Shown: positions 46,021-57,185 of the stretch, piece after piece
Layout: every line of letters begins with the position of its first letter
How positions within the stretch are numbered: position 1 is the first letter of the stretch
Assembly: GCA_032718565.1 (NCBI GenBank)
Contig: JAVGVS010000005.1
Span: 476,501-540,500, forward strand
Length of the DNA stretch: 64,000 nt
Reading direction: 5' to 3'
Origin: Distichodus sexfasciatus
Lineage: Eukaryota > Chordata > Actinopteri > Characiformes > Distichodontidae
Notes under the pieces: model-generated
What the model saw: the letters and a program-made list of their open reading frames with translations, nothing else
The model's database searches: none
What the model was told of the DNA's origin: nothing
Translations under genes and position numbers: made by a program

Positions 46021-46125
46021 AATACAAATATTTATCCACACCCCTTTTTGTATTTTACATACTTATCCAAACCTGGAAATTCCTGAAATCAAATTCCATA
46101 CTTTTCCATACTGTGTAAGAACCAT
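46021..46125 (+). repeat. Possible end of a CCATACTTTTCC-type fish repeat
   Basis: CCAAACCTGGAAATTCCTGA, AAATTCCATACTTTTCCATA and GTGTAAGAACC resemble the terminus of a fish DNA repeat recalled from general knowledge. The other end was not located with confidence. Confidence 0.3.
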
Positions 46126-46652
46126 GATAACCTCTTAAAGAATAAGAGACGCCCTGGTTACTGATCAAAATTTCGATTGAGGGACACTGGGGAAATTTAC
46201 ATATATTAATCGAATCAACATCCTGCAAATCAGTCTATTGTTCTAGAGACTCTACTATTTAAAGTGAGGTTTGGGTGCAAATTAACAAAAAATGGCTGAG
46301 AAAAGCTATCAAAACGATATAACATGACATATGAAGTTGCTCTCCTCAGTAACCCAAGGAATTTTCTTCTTGAAAAAAGAATTACTCAACCAACCCAGCC
46401 ATTTATTCTGAAAATGTAATGCGTAGTAAATAAAGCATTATTATTTATAAGTGACACCAGATTCATTTGTCTCTTTTTCCATTAGTCCCCCCCACCCGGA
46501 TTTCATTAGCGTGAGCAGCACTAACTAATGACGGGCGACAGGACGAGTACGGTGGCAAGCTGAATGACGGCCGAATAAAATATGAAAGCGGTTAATAAAC
46601 AGTGACAGTTTTTTATTACGGCAGTTAATGTCAAATGTCAAAACTACCGCCA
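46126..46652. promoter_or_regulatory. Interval ending in a candidate enhancer-like block
   Basis: After an AT-rich stretch, 46470-46652 is single-copy with CATTAGTCCCCCCCACCCGG, ACTAACTAATGACGG, GCGGTTAATAAACAGTG, and GCAGTTAATGTCAAATGTCA, a TGACA/TGTCA-rich segment of the kind bound by TALE homeodomain (Meis/Pbx) proteins. It adjoins copy 2 of the duplicated segment. Confidence 0.35.
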
Positions 46653-46716
46653 TTAATTAAGGAATTCAAACCCGGTCATCTCATTATTTGGAATAAGCTG
46701 TGTTGAAGAATAGACT
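46653..46716. promoter_or_regulatory. Duplicated segment, copy 2 (candidate element)
   Basis: TTAATTAAGGAATTCAAACC, GGTCATCTCATTATTTGGAA and TAAGCTGTGTTGAAGAATAG match copy 1 at 44484-44549. Unlike copy 1 it is embedded in an enhancer-like block. A local duplication of a regulatory element is the simplest reading, but an old unclassified repeat is possible. Confidence 0.5.
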
Positions 46717-47061
46717 CATATAAAGGTTCCGTAGCTGCCTTTTTATTGCTGTTTAGAGGGACAATACAAAGAAGACACTCAGTAACAGAACTGCCTCTAA
46801 GAACCAACATAGAATGGCAGGATCGTGAGGAAGTCAACAAGTCTGCAAATCTATCTACTGGGGTCTAAGATTTAGATAATCAAGGAAAAAAACACCTTAT
46901 AATGCATCTTTGTCAAGCAAGTGTTTCAAAAGTGAAATAAATTAAATTAAGCTAATTTAGAGACGGATTAAATTTACATCAGAGAGTGGAGTGCAGTAGT
47001 TACGAGTGGGGCAGAATTAGATACAGAGATGAAAGAGGGACTCCAACATTTGGCCATCATT
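46717..47061. other. Non-coding interval, nothing recognised
   Basis: AT-rich spacer. Confidence 0.4.
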
Positions 47062-47150
47062 CGAGTGACATCTTAAACATAAACTATCACACATACCAAA
47101 TGTACACATCTATCTGATATCTGTGACGTTTGCTTGCTGTTGGTTTTCAA
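47062..47150. repeat. Unassigned dispersed repeat, copy 2
   Basis: GAGTGACATCTTAAACATAA and CAAATGTACACATCTATCTG correspond to 23440-23539. A shorter echo, CAAATGTACACACTTGTCTT with GGCTGCTGTTCATTTACAG, occurs at 57319-57360. Confidence 0.5.
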
Positions 47151-47190
47151 TAATGGAAGGAACAACAGTGATATCATCTATGAAATCACA

Positions 47191-47247
47191 GCGGGTAGCG
47201 TACCAGTTAGGGATCCCTGTGATCGGAAGGTCGCCAGTTCGATTACA
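47191..47247 (+). mobile_element. SINE family A, 5' head fragment
   Basis: GGGTAGCGTACCAGTTAGGG, GTGATCGGAAGGTCGCCAG and a B-box remnant GTTCGATTAC are present; the body and tail are absent. Confidence 0.6.
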
Positions 47248-48480
47248 ATAAATTTTTCATGAGTGCTCTTCACTGTTTATAGATTCTGTTCTTACCTAAG
47301 AACAAATCCCAAATATGAAAACATTGGTGAACGTTGAAATCTTAGTGAAAACTGCTTAAAATTCTTCTTGAGAACAGTTGGTGAATGAGGCCCATTGTTT
47401 TCACTCACAGACAGATTTGATCAGTATCAGCAAACTACTCGATTTCTCATTCTCGGCACAAGCAGCAGAAAAGAAAATAGGCATCACACAACAGTGTACG
47501 GATTCAACAGAACACGAGCAAGAAAGCATTGTGAAAAATGCTGCTAAGCAGACTTGCATGTTAATAATACTCAGCGAGTGCCAGAGTTAGAGGACAAATC
47601 CTAAACTCCACCGGAAAGGGCTTTATTGTGCCAAGTGTAGCTTTCCGACGACCTGTGCCAAAGCCGCGTCCCAAACAGCGAGCAGGAGGGAGGCTGAGCT
47701 CTCCGGCTGTTCAGCTGGTTTCAGGGCACAGCGGGCAGCGCCAGTCCTGGGTGCAGGCCAGCCTCCTCGCCTAGCTAGCGAGACTTCCACTCTAATCTCT
47801 GGACATCTTCACCACCGAGCCTCGTGAGGCAGCTGGGCCCAGAGTCACAGGGGACCAGGGCAGAGTTTGCGGCCAGAACCCAATCAGAAAGCCCAATACA
47901 CACTACCGATTTATGTTTGTCTGTTTCACACAAAACACATATGCAACTATGTAATTTAGCAGAGGTATGTAACTTATGTAACTCAAATATATTTAGTAAT
48001 GATTAACACTTCTTTATCAAAGATAAAACATCATTTTCAGTCTTATTTTGCACAAAAAATCACATTTTAAATACTCCAATCAGTATCAGTATTTTAATAT
48101 ATATAATTTGCCTTCATAAAATGAAATGAAGAAAAAAAACACAATAATATCAGTAATAATGTACATAAGAGAAATTAATTGTTAACATGGTTTAATTTGA
48201 ACAGATTCTGGCCCCATTTTATAAATAGTAATTACATTTACAGAACGTATGTATTTTGCATCTTCTTTCTAGTGGTGTGTATTAACTAGAAATCCAATGA
48301 AAGCTTTCAGAGTTTAATTACACCCTCTCTCTCTCAAGAAGAGCCTGGCTCTGAGAACAGCTCCGGTCCCATTATTAGGCTTTGACTAGATGAGAGGATA
48401 ATAAGGCTTCTGCACTCTCTTACTCGTTCTGAAATTAAGCATGGAATCTTCTGGAAGCAAAAGAAAATGAGACTGTCTGC
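47248..48480. other. Non-coding interval with GC-rich patch
   Basis: The patch 47620-47830 is GC-rich and single-copy (GCCGCGTCCCAAACAGCGAG, CTCGCCTAGCTAGCGAGAC, the latter a partial palindrome). Otherwise AT-rich. No credible gene. Confidence 0.35.
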
Positions 48481-48522
48481 ATCTCTCTTTCTCTCTCTCT
48501 CTATATATATATGTGTGTTCGT
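48481..48522. repeat. Compound (CT)n(AT)n(GT)n microsatellite
   Basis: CT units run into AT units and a short GT run. Confidence 0.9.
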
Positions 48523-50564
48523 TTGCTTGGCCTTAAAACACACACATACACGCACTCACCCACAGATAATAATGTACTACTGAGAGGGCAATTCCATCTA
48601 GAGATGTATGAAAATGAATTCAGACCATCTTTCCCCATTTAGACTTAAGGAGTTTCTTCTAAAAGAAGGAGGGAGAGCCTATAGCAGCAGCGAAAAGGAC
48701 AGGAGAAATGAGACTTGCAGAAAACTCTGTGGGATTCAGAGCCAAGGTCGAGCATATACACTAATTAGATCAACATGGATACTTTAATTATAAGCATGAC
48801 TGAATCTCTTATTCACTGCTAATTTCATTTGGTTAGCTTTTTGCCTGTAGCTGCCGTAGCTGAAAATTGCGCACTTCAACACAGCACTTCAACTGTAATT
48901 TCATTCAGCGTACGTTCTTCTTATATGTGTTTCTTAAGATTTCAGTCTTGAATCATGGTGTCATCATGTTGTATGTCGTTCTTAAGTTGAAAACCTCAGC
49001 AGGGTTTATATGCAGTGGTACTCACTTACTCTCATCTTAGTTTTTAGGGTCTTGACTTAAACGCAAATGTCTACAATATCTGAGGTTTCCATGTTCGATC
49101 ATAGTGGGTTAAACTTGGGGTATTTGGGGGCTGAGGGTGTAAAAATGTGGTGATTGCTGATGTTTGTGCCTGTGACAACACAGTGCAATAAACTTGCTGA
49201 CCAGCAGATGGAAGCAGAGTAAAGGGCTTAAGTACGTCGTTTAGTTTATTTATTTATTTTCCCTACATTACTATCACAGACACAGTGGAAAACTGGCTGC
49301 TCCCACAGATAGGAAGCATGCATCAACAATAGTCTTTTCCGCTTTTAAGTGAAAAACTATTTTGGTGTCATTACATCTAATCCTTATGGTCACGGGTATC
49401 AGCAATGTTTCCTCTTCTTTCCAATGATGCACATTTATACTTAGATGTGACAGTAATATTAAAGGAAACATCATTCACTTGTAAAAACATATAGTAACAC
49501 ATACAGCATCCATCTCCTGAAATCACATTGGAATTTTTGACTCACAATATCCCACAAACTTTGAGACTGAGGTCTAAAATCAGCATCATTGGTAAATAAA
49601 AGTTAAATAAAGTTTTACTGCTATTATAATAAGATCACTGTTAGTAAGAGTTTAAACAATATGTACAATATGTGAAAAATTTCAATTGAGGCAAAGTTAA
49701 TAACGAAAATATGCAGAATTAATCATTTTTCATTGTGATCAAAGACCAACTCAACATTGAGCTCTTCTCATCTCTCATACCAGAGAGATTCTGAGAATAC
49801 TCTCAGCTCTATGTGATGCATTAAGGTGCATTTCTGTGTTTCCTGACCTTAAGATACTGAGTCAGTTCCTAAAAAAAACATATTTTTCTTCATTCTTTAT
49901 TTTCAGCCTTGGACAAAGAAAATAATGATCAAAGGTGTTTTTAGCTTGGTCCAAGGTCTGTGGAATTCAGGGTTTTAGTTCCAAAGTTCTGCTTGGATCT
50001 GGTTCTTACACATGCTGGTACATGAATATTACATGAAACCCTCAGGTCATCATGTTAACATTAACCCTCGCTCATTGTGATCCGCCTCCATCAACTCTGT
50101 TGCTGTCATCCACTGAACAGACTTCCTTCCATAATCAGCAGTTATGTGGATAAAAAATGACATTCTAGACAGGCTGCCCACACACACACACCACAGATTA
50201 GTCCAAGAGGGCGAAAGGCAAATTCTGGCCTTCATCACACCAATCGAATCGGGGGGATAAAAATGACCATAATGAGGGTCTTTAAAGCTGCTCCCTCTTG
50301 ACAGTGTGCAGGAAACACTTCTGGAGACTTTGAGAAACTATAGCAGGAGGTTTCCCAGAGAAGTTCTGAGGCATGGCATGAGAAATGGGGAAACAGGCCT
50401 TGAGTTGACTCTCAGACACTGTCGGGGCCAACCAATGCTTTCAAACAGGAAGAAAATGGGTATACACACACAGCCCAGGCTGACCTCTTGCTTCAGGCAC
50501 ATTTTAGGTCTAGAAGTGTTATATGCTGTACATACGTATAACACTGCCTAAGATAGAAGCTATA
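48523..50564. other. Non-coding interval, nothing recognised
   Basis: About 2 kb of AT-rich single-copy DNA with short frames lacking domains. No mobile elements recognised. Confidence 0.4.
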
Positions 50565-50696
50565 AGGGGTGTAACAATACATTGATCTACACTGATACAT
50601 CAATTCATAGACCAAGAAGTCCACAGCACTGATCCAAAATGAAAACACTAATCAGACATTATACATTTTATACCATCTCATTATACTGAATGGGAG
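50565..50696. repeat. Left part of a GTGTAACAATACATTGAT-type repeat
   Basis: GGGGTGTAACAATACATTGA, then CTGATACATCAATTCATAG, resembles a common fish repeat starting with GTGTAACGATACAT. Its right part appears beyond the next element (51390-51540: TTGAATCGTTATACTATC), so it is probably split by that insertion. Confidence 0.4.
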
Positions 50697-51382
50697 TAGA
50701 GTTGGAATTAAGACCACCTTAACCGAGACCGAGACAAGACCAAGACCAGAGTGTGTCAAGACTAAGACAAGACCAAGACTCCGAAAGGCCGAGACCGAGA
50801 CGAGACCAAGACAAGGGCGGGGCGAGACCAAGTCGAGACTGAGACTGGACCAATCCACGTTTTACACCACATGACAAATAATACCTATAATGAGGAAATC
50901 GCTTCACTGGAAGGTGTTATCCAGACTGATCATGAAATTGAAAATGAAGAATGTTGGCATGATGCATTCCATACTAGATTCGCGTGCACTGACGTGTGTT
51001 TGCATCGCGAATATTGTTAATGCCTTTTCACGCAATTACTTCAGGTTTTTTTGTATGGAAATACTCATAATTTCACATACAGAGGAATAAATTTAATGTC
51101 CGGTAATTGCGTTTCTGATGATACGTTTGTGTGTGGTTTTGGTAAGTTAAAGAGATTCCGAATTATTAAAGACTAATAATAAACAATGCAAAATACCTTC
51201 ATCTTTCTCAAAGAGTTTTAAAAGTAATATTCTCATAGTTGTGGTCTCAGCTGGTCTCGAAATAAAATCCCGAATCCTCTTTGTCCGGGTCCATGACAAG
51301 ACCGAGTACAAATATGGCCAAGTTTGAGACAAGACCAAGTCTTTTAAAAACTGGTCCCGAGACCGGTCTTGAGTCTCCCAAC
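50697..51382. mobile_element. Non-autonomous DNA transposon with GACCAAGAC arrays
   Basis: A 686-bp unit lies between two copies of ATGGGAG (50690-50696 and 51383-51389; the 8th base differs). The left end TAGAGTTGGAATTAAGACC pairs imperfectly with the reverse complement of the right end (GTTGGGAGACTCAAGACC). Both subterminal regions hold degenerate GACCAAGAC/GACGAGACC arrays (50724-50830 and 51297-51370). A 7-8 bp duplication suggests a hAT-like element, and this array type is common in fish DNA. No transposase frame. Confidence 0.6.
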
Positions 51383-51389
51383 ATGGGAG

Positions 51390-51540
51390 GCATATGATAT
51401 TGTCCCATATTGAGCATTTGCTCCTGAATTGAATCAAATTGAAATAGTATTGTAACAGACTTGCACATCGTAGTTGCACATTGAATCGTTATACTATCAT
51501 ACAGTGGTGAAACTTGTGATTTATTACCCCCTAGTAACTA
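51390..51540. repeat. Right part of the split GTGTAACAATAC-type repeat
   Basis: GTAACAGACTTGCACATCGT and TTGAATCGTTATACTATCAT continue the pattern of 50565-50696 after the nested insertion. Confidence 0.35.
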
Positions 51541-52060
51541 AGGGTTGACTGATTATTGGTTCGGGCCTATTATCGGGGGTCGTTATGAGGCATCTTGCTG
51601 ATTATCGGTATCAGCATTTAATTTTGACCATCACTGATATTAAGTAATTACAAGGTGCGCTACTGTGGCTCGACTGCCGTCTCTTCTCTCTATGCTGTTC
51701 GCTGTTTCACTTAATGTCCTGCCCACAACAGTCTCTGACTGGCTATGTCACACAAGCGAGAACAACAGTACGACCCTGAAAAAACAGTATTGGTCAACCT
51801 CTACTCGCTTTGCTAAGGGCATGAGACTTCACAATGATTGTTTGCTTCTGATTTGGTGGGTTTTAGTTACAACAAGGACAGAGTTCAATTCTGCAGAAAT
51901 GACCTGTGTTTTGGATATTTACTGTATATTGAAACAATGGTCTCAACTAGGGTTGCCATCCACAGTGCAGAACTGACCCAGCCTTTGCAGTAAAATTAAC
52001 AACATAATTATTTATGTGTAGGACTATTTTCGAAGAATTACATTTACTATTTTTGGTCTA
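51541..52060. other. Non-coding interval with an ATCGG-type repeat fragment
   Basis: GGTTGACTGATTATTGGTTC and CTGATTATCGGTATCAGCAT (51541-51625) look like part of a fish ATCGG repeat. The 103-codon frame at 51665-51976 has no recognisable domain. Confidence 0.3.
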
Positions 52061-52606
52061 CAGTACTGTGCAAAAGTTTTAGGCAGGTGTGAAAAAATGC
52101 TATAAACAAAGAATGCTTTCAAAAATGGAAGTGTTAATCATTTATCTTCATCAATCAACAAAATGCAGTGAATGAACAAAAGAGAAATCTAAATCAAATC
52201 AATATTTGGTGTGACCACCCTTTGCCTTCAAAACAGCATCAATTCTTCTAGGTACACTTGCACACAGTTTTTGAAGGAACTCGGCTGGTAGGTTGTTTCA
52301 AAAATCTTGGAGAACTAACCACAGATCTATAATCCTATAATCCTACAAAATAATATAATGACTACAAAATAATATAATGACTATAATCCTACAAAATCCC
52401 TGACTTTGTGCAAGTGTACCTAGAAGAATTGATGCTGGTTTGAAGGCAAAAGGTAGCAACACCAAATATTGATTTGATTTCGATTTTTCTTTTGTTTGCT
52501 CACTTTGCATTTTGTAAATTGATAAAAATAAACAATCATTATTTATATTTCTGAAAGCATTCTTTGTTAACAGCATTTTTTCACACCTGCACATAGCCTA
52601 AAACAC
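52061..52606. mobile_element. Tc1/mariner-type fold-back element
   Basis: TA precedes the left end (52059-52060), which begins CAGTACTGTGCAAAAGTTTT. Arms of about 210-230 bp, 52061-52290 and 52398-52606, are inverted copies: both hold GTGTGAAAAAATGCT, CAAAGAATGCTTTC, AATCAATATTTGGTG and CAGCATCAATTCTTCTAGGT, on opposite strands. The left arm is a typical Tc1 terminal repeat. The right tip is degraded. The short centre is not transposase, so this is a non-autonomous, hairpin-forming copy of a Tc1 family other than the one at 61770. Confidence 0.75.
52343..52380. repeat. 19-bp perfect tandem dimer in the fold-back loop
   Basis: CTACAAAATAATATAATGA occurs twice in a row, with flanking ATAATCCTACAAAAT echoes. 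It lies exactly in the spacer between the element's arms. Confidence 0.85.
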
Positions 52607-53400
52607 TGAGGCAACAAGTTCTAGCCACAGTTCTAGTCATTAGACCAATACAGGAAAGAGCATTTAGTAGAGCTAGTTCTTGCACATGCCTAAAAACGGC
52701 GATGCAACGAAGGCAAATCGTATGACAATGCCAGAGATTCCACATTGAGTGTGTTCTCAGCGGGTCTCACTGCTCTCCCCAGAGACGATGCCATTAGGGG
52801 CACGGTTTTGGGAGCTGCCAACACCAAGCTTCCTCAGACATCTCCCAGGGTCATCTTGAGACATGTCATCTGCAGAGCACTTTATTTAGCTGCTGTGGGA
52901 AGTCTTCTGCAAGACTGTTAAGATGAGGACTGTTATTCATCTAAGGAGATGGTGTAGCCTAAGACAAGGAGTGGGAAAGTGTCAAAGAAAGAGACAGACA
53001 AACAGACAGACTGAGAGAGCGGGTATGCTGCAGATAGCAGAGGGAAGAGGAGTGGGGTGTGGGAAAGAGTGAGACACAGAATAAATGACCTACAATATCT
53101 CAAAAAATGGCAGGGCCTGGCTGATGGAGCTCCATTGGTCATGTGCAAGTGACACATGGAATGCCACATCGTTTTCCACTCCACAAACGGCTTGCACGAA
53201 AAGCCATTTAGCTGCCATTCTTCATGGCTAATTGCCCCGGGAAACGGAATGAGAATCATTATCCGTTTCTTCCGACACTGTTGGACGGGCACCTCCTTGT
53301 GACCCATGACCCTGGTGTCATATATATACCAGAACTACTCTAATGTGACGGATATCCATGTGTGAGTGAGACACTATGACCCAGACTCATCCTTCACACG
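52607..53400. other. Non-coding interval, possibly enhancer-like
   Basis: 52740-52930 and 53100-53340 are single-copy and GC-moderate (for example GGCTAATTGCCCCGGGAAAC near 53225). A 124-codon minus frame (52933-53307) has no recognisable domain. Regulatory role is speculative. Confidence 0.3.
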
Positions 53401-56090
53401 TTCATAGAACAGTTTGCTGTGTGTATGTTTAGATATATCCCAGTTAGTTAATTAATTACAGTGCAGGTAGTTTAATGCCTAGCTGTAAATGTGGTTAGTA
53501 TGACTGCCTATAGATGACAAAAAGGCATGAAAAACCAAAAAATGACTTGTGTTCACTGGAATTACCAAGTCAAAAGACAATTGCAGGAATAAAACACATA
53601 TTTAACATAGTTTTGCCAGCCATTTCCAGACAATAACACCTATCACAATAGAATGGCATGTATTTGGTGACATTTCTACATATTATTAAGTGTTGTATGT
53701 GTCATGCATTGTTCTCACAGGACTCGGAGGACTATGTATTTTTACAAATGGGGAAAAATAAAGGTGACTAATAAGATTTAGTAAACAAAGCAGCAATAAG
53801 GACACAAAACCCCAAATCCCCATAGAGGAAACCTGACTGAATGGCCTGGAATGGCATTTCAGCTTTATTTGTCAGTGCGAGAAATACTATAATATAGAAT
53901 AAACAGTGATATTCCAGTGAGATTCTGCAGAGCTTTCACCATTGTGACCACTCCATTGCTAAACCCCATCAGGGGACATGCAGCAGGTGATATGACCTAT
54001 GTGTCCTGATCAGAGAGGAATCGTTAAAAATACCTTTACAGACTTTTACACAATGGAGAGTTTACAGCATCCTTCATAACACATAGGGAGGTCTGACTAT
54101 CCTTTTAAGTGCTAATACTGTGAATTAGGGGAAGAAAAGTTATGAAAAGGTACAGAAAAAAGACAATACAAACATCATGGTCTCAGACAGTGGTTCGGAA
54201 AGACAAAATTGTGATACTCTTTAGTTGTGATACTCCAAAGCTGAGCCTCAGACTGATTTTATTGTAGAGATGAACCCATCCAATCTGTATTTTTAAATAT
54301 ATAGTTTGTTTTAAGGTATGAACCGAACATTGTAACATTGTAGCACAGACATATCAACCTCCTGCATTTTAGTGGGTTGTGGGATTGGTTTTTCAGAACC
54401 CACTGCAGATGAACATTTATAGCATTTATTGGAGGCTCTTATTCTGACTTTCACTTCGTAATTAGATGGACAGCATTATATACATAAATATATTTGCATG
54501 TGACCAACACACCATAAATAATCTCTATATGGCTTAATAATAAAAGGCAAAAGATTTATATGATCTGTAGAGAAACAAGAGCACTCACATAATACCCTAT
54601 ACAATGTAACAGCTAAGTAAATAGAATATATATAATAGCCTATTGTTTAGGGAGTAACAGCAAGAAAATAAATTGACGTGTTCAGTACAGGTGCAATCAT
54701 GCAAGTCTAACTCAATATATAAATAAATGGAAACGTACTTTTTCTCTCCATCTCTCGCTCTTTATGGAAAGCTCTGATTGATTTGTACTTCACAGAAAAA
54801 TGCACTGATAAGGTGGCAGGAAGTGCTTCGCTGGGGGGGTGGCGACTTGAAAAACAACATGAAATGGGACACAGTCTGTTACTGTCAAAGTCATACTCCT
54901 TCTGGTTAAAAAAGGAAAAGAACCGTTATTTTAAGCTTCTCTCTTAACAGAAAATTAATAGCAAGAACAAGGGTCAAGTGGCCAAGACAAACTGTAAAAT
55001 CCGAAAGTCCTCAGATGATGAGAAACGACACTTTTAATCATTAGATGTGCAGAATGTGTTTCTCACACTTCTACAAATTTAGAGTACCTGATGTATCTAG
55101 TAAAGCTTATATCCATGCAAACACTCTTTAAAAGTGAATCTAATTGTTTCAAAGGCACTAAAAGGCACCATAATTTAGATTCCACCATGATTTCAGGTTA
55201 CTACTCGTCCTGTATCAACATTCATCTTGTTCAAATCAGAGCAATTGGTCTGGCCTAAATGCTACAAGCACTTAGCAAGCCATTTTCCCTTTTCTGAAAA
55301 AGGCAGGCCTCGGCATCCTAGAGATAATTAAAAACGAGAGGGACTCAAATTGAAAACAGTTGTGGGGCCTGGTTTCTCAGCTAAGTCTTCACATTTGCCT
55401 TTTTGAATATTGCTTTTTTGGGTGATTAGCACTTTGGATTTTCCATCTGCTGCAAAATGAGATGATTTGTGCAGTAAAGGAATTGGTGACAAGTCACAAG
55501 AAAAAAGCTCTTTCATATGATGTCCATTCCCCCAAAAGGGGTTACATCAAAAATTGCTCAATACTTCCCAAACATGGACTTAGAGTTGAGCATTTCAGTG
55601 AATCCATCGTTAATGTCCACGATTTAATGTGCTATAAATCTTGTTGTGGGGTGGGAGCAGACCCACTGTATATTTAAGGCTCAGATAAAAGATGGGCTCC
55701 AGTTCATACAGCACTAACTGGCAGCTCTTGAATCAGTTGGATTGTGTGCTATAAAGCTGCGGAAGTCTATCAGACTCCAAAAGTCAAGGTGCACTGTGGG
55801 ATCTTCCTGTGTCTTTTAAGCCAGGAACAGTTCAGCATTCCTTTTGATTAAAGGATCCTCCTCTTAAACTGTCAAAAAATCATTCTCTAAAACACCTCTC
55901 TCTCCCCCACCTGCCCCCAAAAAAGTTATAAACATTAGTGTTTTACTTGCGTCTTCTGATATTATGCTTTATTACGTCACTACAGTACAAAATATTTATT
56001 GTATAGTTATGATCATATAAATATTATTAATAGACATTTATTATTGTAGTTATGAATAGTAGAAAAGTAGAAAACACTTGAAGCCTTGTT
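53401..56090. other. Non-coding interval, nothing recognised
   Basis: About 2.7 kb of AT-rich DNA without recognisable genes or repeats; a G7 run lies at 54833-54839. Confidence 0.4.
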
Positions 56091-56806
56091 TTCTGATAGT
56101 TTATGATGAAATACAATGATGAAGATGAAGATTTTGACAAATGCTTCTTTTCTGAGAATTTTGAGTTGTTGCGGTAGCTCCCCCCATCTACACAATGGCT
56201 GAACAGATGTGGTCGTGCAATCTTTCCTAAAATGACTTTCGTTTGCAAAGACGTGAACTTCACCAAAGTGGTCAGTGGTGTTCATTGATACCTTGACACA
56301 AAAATCGTTGCAAAGTATGGTTTCCAACAGGGTTTTGGCTATTCTTTCTTGATTGTGGACCTACAGTATTTTTCAAACCCCTCACACCCGTAAGTAAATT
56401 TCCGCTGGTAATTTGAAGCATAGACACTCCAGCCAGTTGATGGTGAAAATGCACCTTTGTGTTAATTGCCAACTGCAATGAAACCATTGACATCTCATAG
56501 AGAACTCTTAATAAGCAGAAGAATTAGGTCGGTGGAGGTATTTAAAGATTTTGGAGTGCATACAGCTCCGTAATTGTAGCAAAAGACTACAAATTTGTTA
56601 TAAACAACCCCTGTTCCACTCAATGAGTTTCATGTCTTTGCAATAGACAGTTTAAGGCCTTTTAGGAAAGATTACACTACTGTTCCTGATCTAGTCATTA
56701 TGTAGGTGGTGGGGTGGCTGTCGCAACAACCGAAAATTCCCCAAACAGAAGCATTCATCAAAATTTCCATCTTAACCATTGTATTTCATCATAAACTATC
56801 AGAAAT
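56091..56806. repeat. Long inverted repeat, unassigned (possible fold-back transposon)
   Basis: The left arm (56091-56280) and the reverse complement of the right arm (56613-56806) share, in order, TTCTGATAGTTTATGATGAA, ATACAATG, AATGCTTCT, GTTGTTGCG, CAATCTTTCCTAAAA/TAATCTTTCCTAAAA and TTGCAAAGAC.TGAA. The first ~35 bp are almost identical; inner parts are more diverged with small gaps. The spacer is about 330 bp. I found no clear target duplication and no known terminus, so the class is open. Confidence 0.7.
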
Positions 56807-56983
56807 GCCTTTAAATATTTCCTCGAAATGCTAGTTATTGTTTTTTCCTAGAACATAATTAAATATTTTTTGTACCTTGGAAAAAGTCTAGTAGGTATGA
56901 TGTTGGGGGGAAAAAACAGAAAAAAGCATAAATTGTTTTAGTACAACATAAAAGACCAAAAGTTCTCATATATTGGTCTAGGC
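56807..56983. other. Non-coding spacer
   Basis: AT-rich; includes the left target duplication copy GTCTAGGC (56976-56983). Confidence 0.4.
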
Positions 56984-57142
56984 CAGGGGTAGGCAACCCC
57001 GATCCTGAAGGTCCGGTGTCCTGGAGGTTTTCCATCCAACTGGAATTCAGAACATTCACACCTGGTCTCAGGTAGATACCCTCCAGAAGACATTGGTCCA
57101 ATGAAACCTATGAAAAACCTCTAGGACAGTTGCCTACCTCTG
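56984..57142. mobile_element. hAT-type MITE with perfect 8-bp target duplication
   Basis: The ends CAGGGGTAGGCAAC and, reverse complemented, CAGAGGTAGGCAAC form a 14-bp inverted repeat with one mismatch. GTCTAGGC occurs immediately on both sides (56976-56983 and 57143-57150). An 8-bp duplication and CAGRGGTRG termini are established hAT features. At 159 bp it carries no gene. Confidence 0.9.
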
Positions 57143-57161
57143 GTCTAGGCTCTTAGGCCTC

Positions 57162-57185
57162 GGTGTGTGTTGTGTGTGTGTGTGT
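57162..57185. repeat. (GT)n microsatellite
   Basis: A GT run with one TT interruption. Confidence 0.9.
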
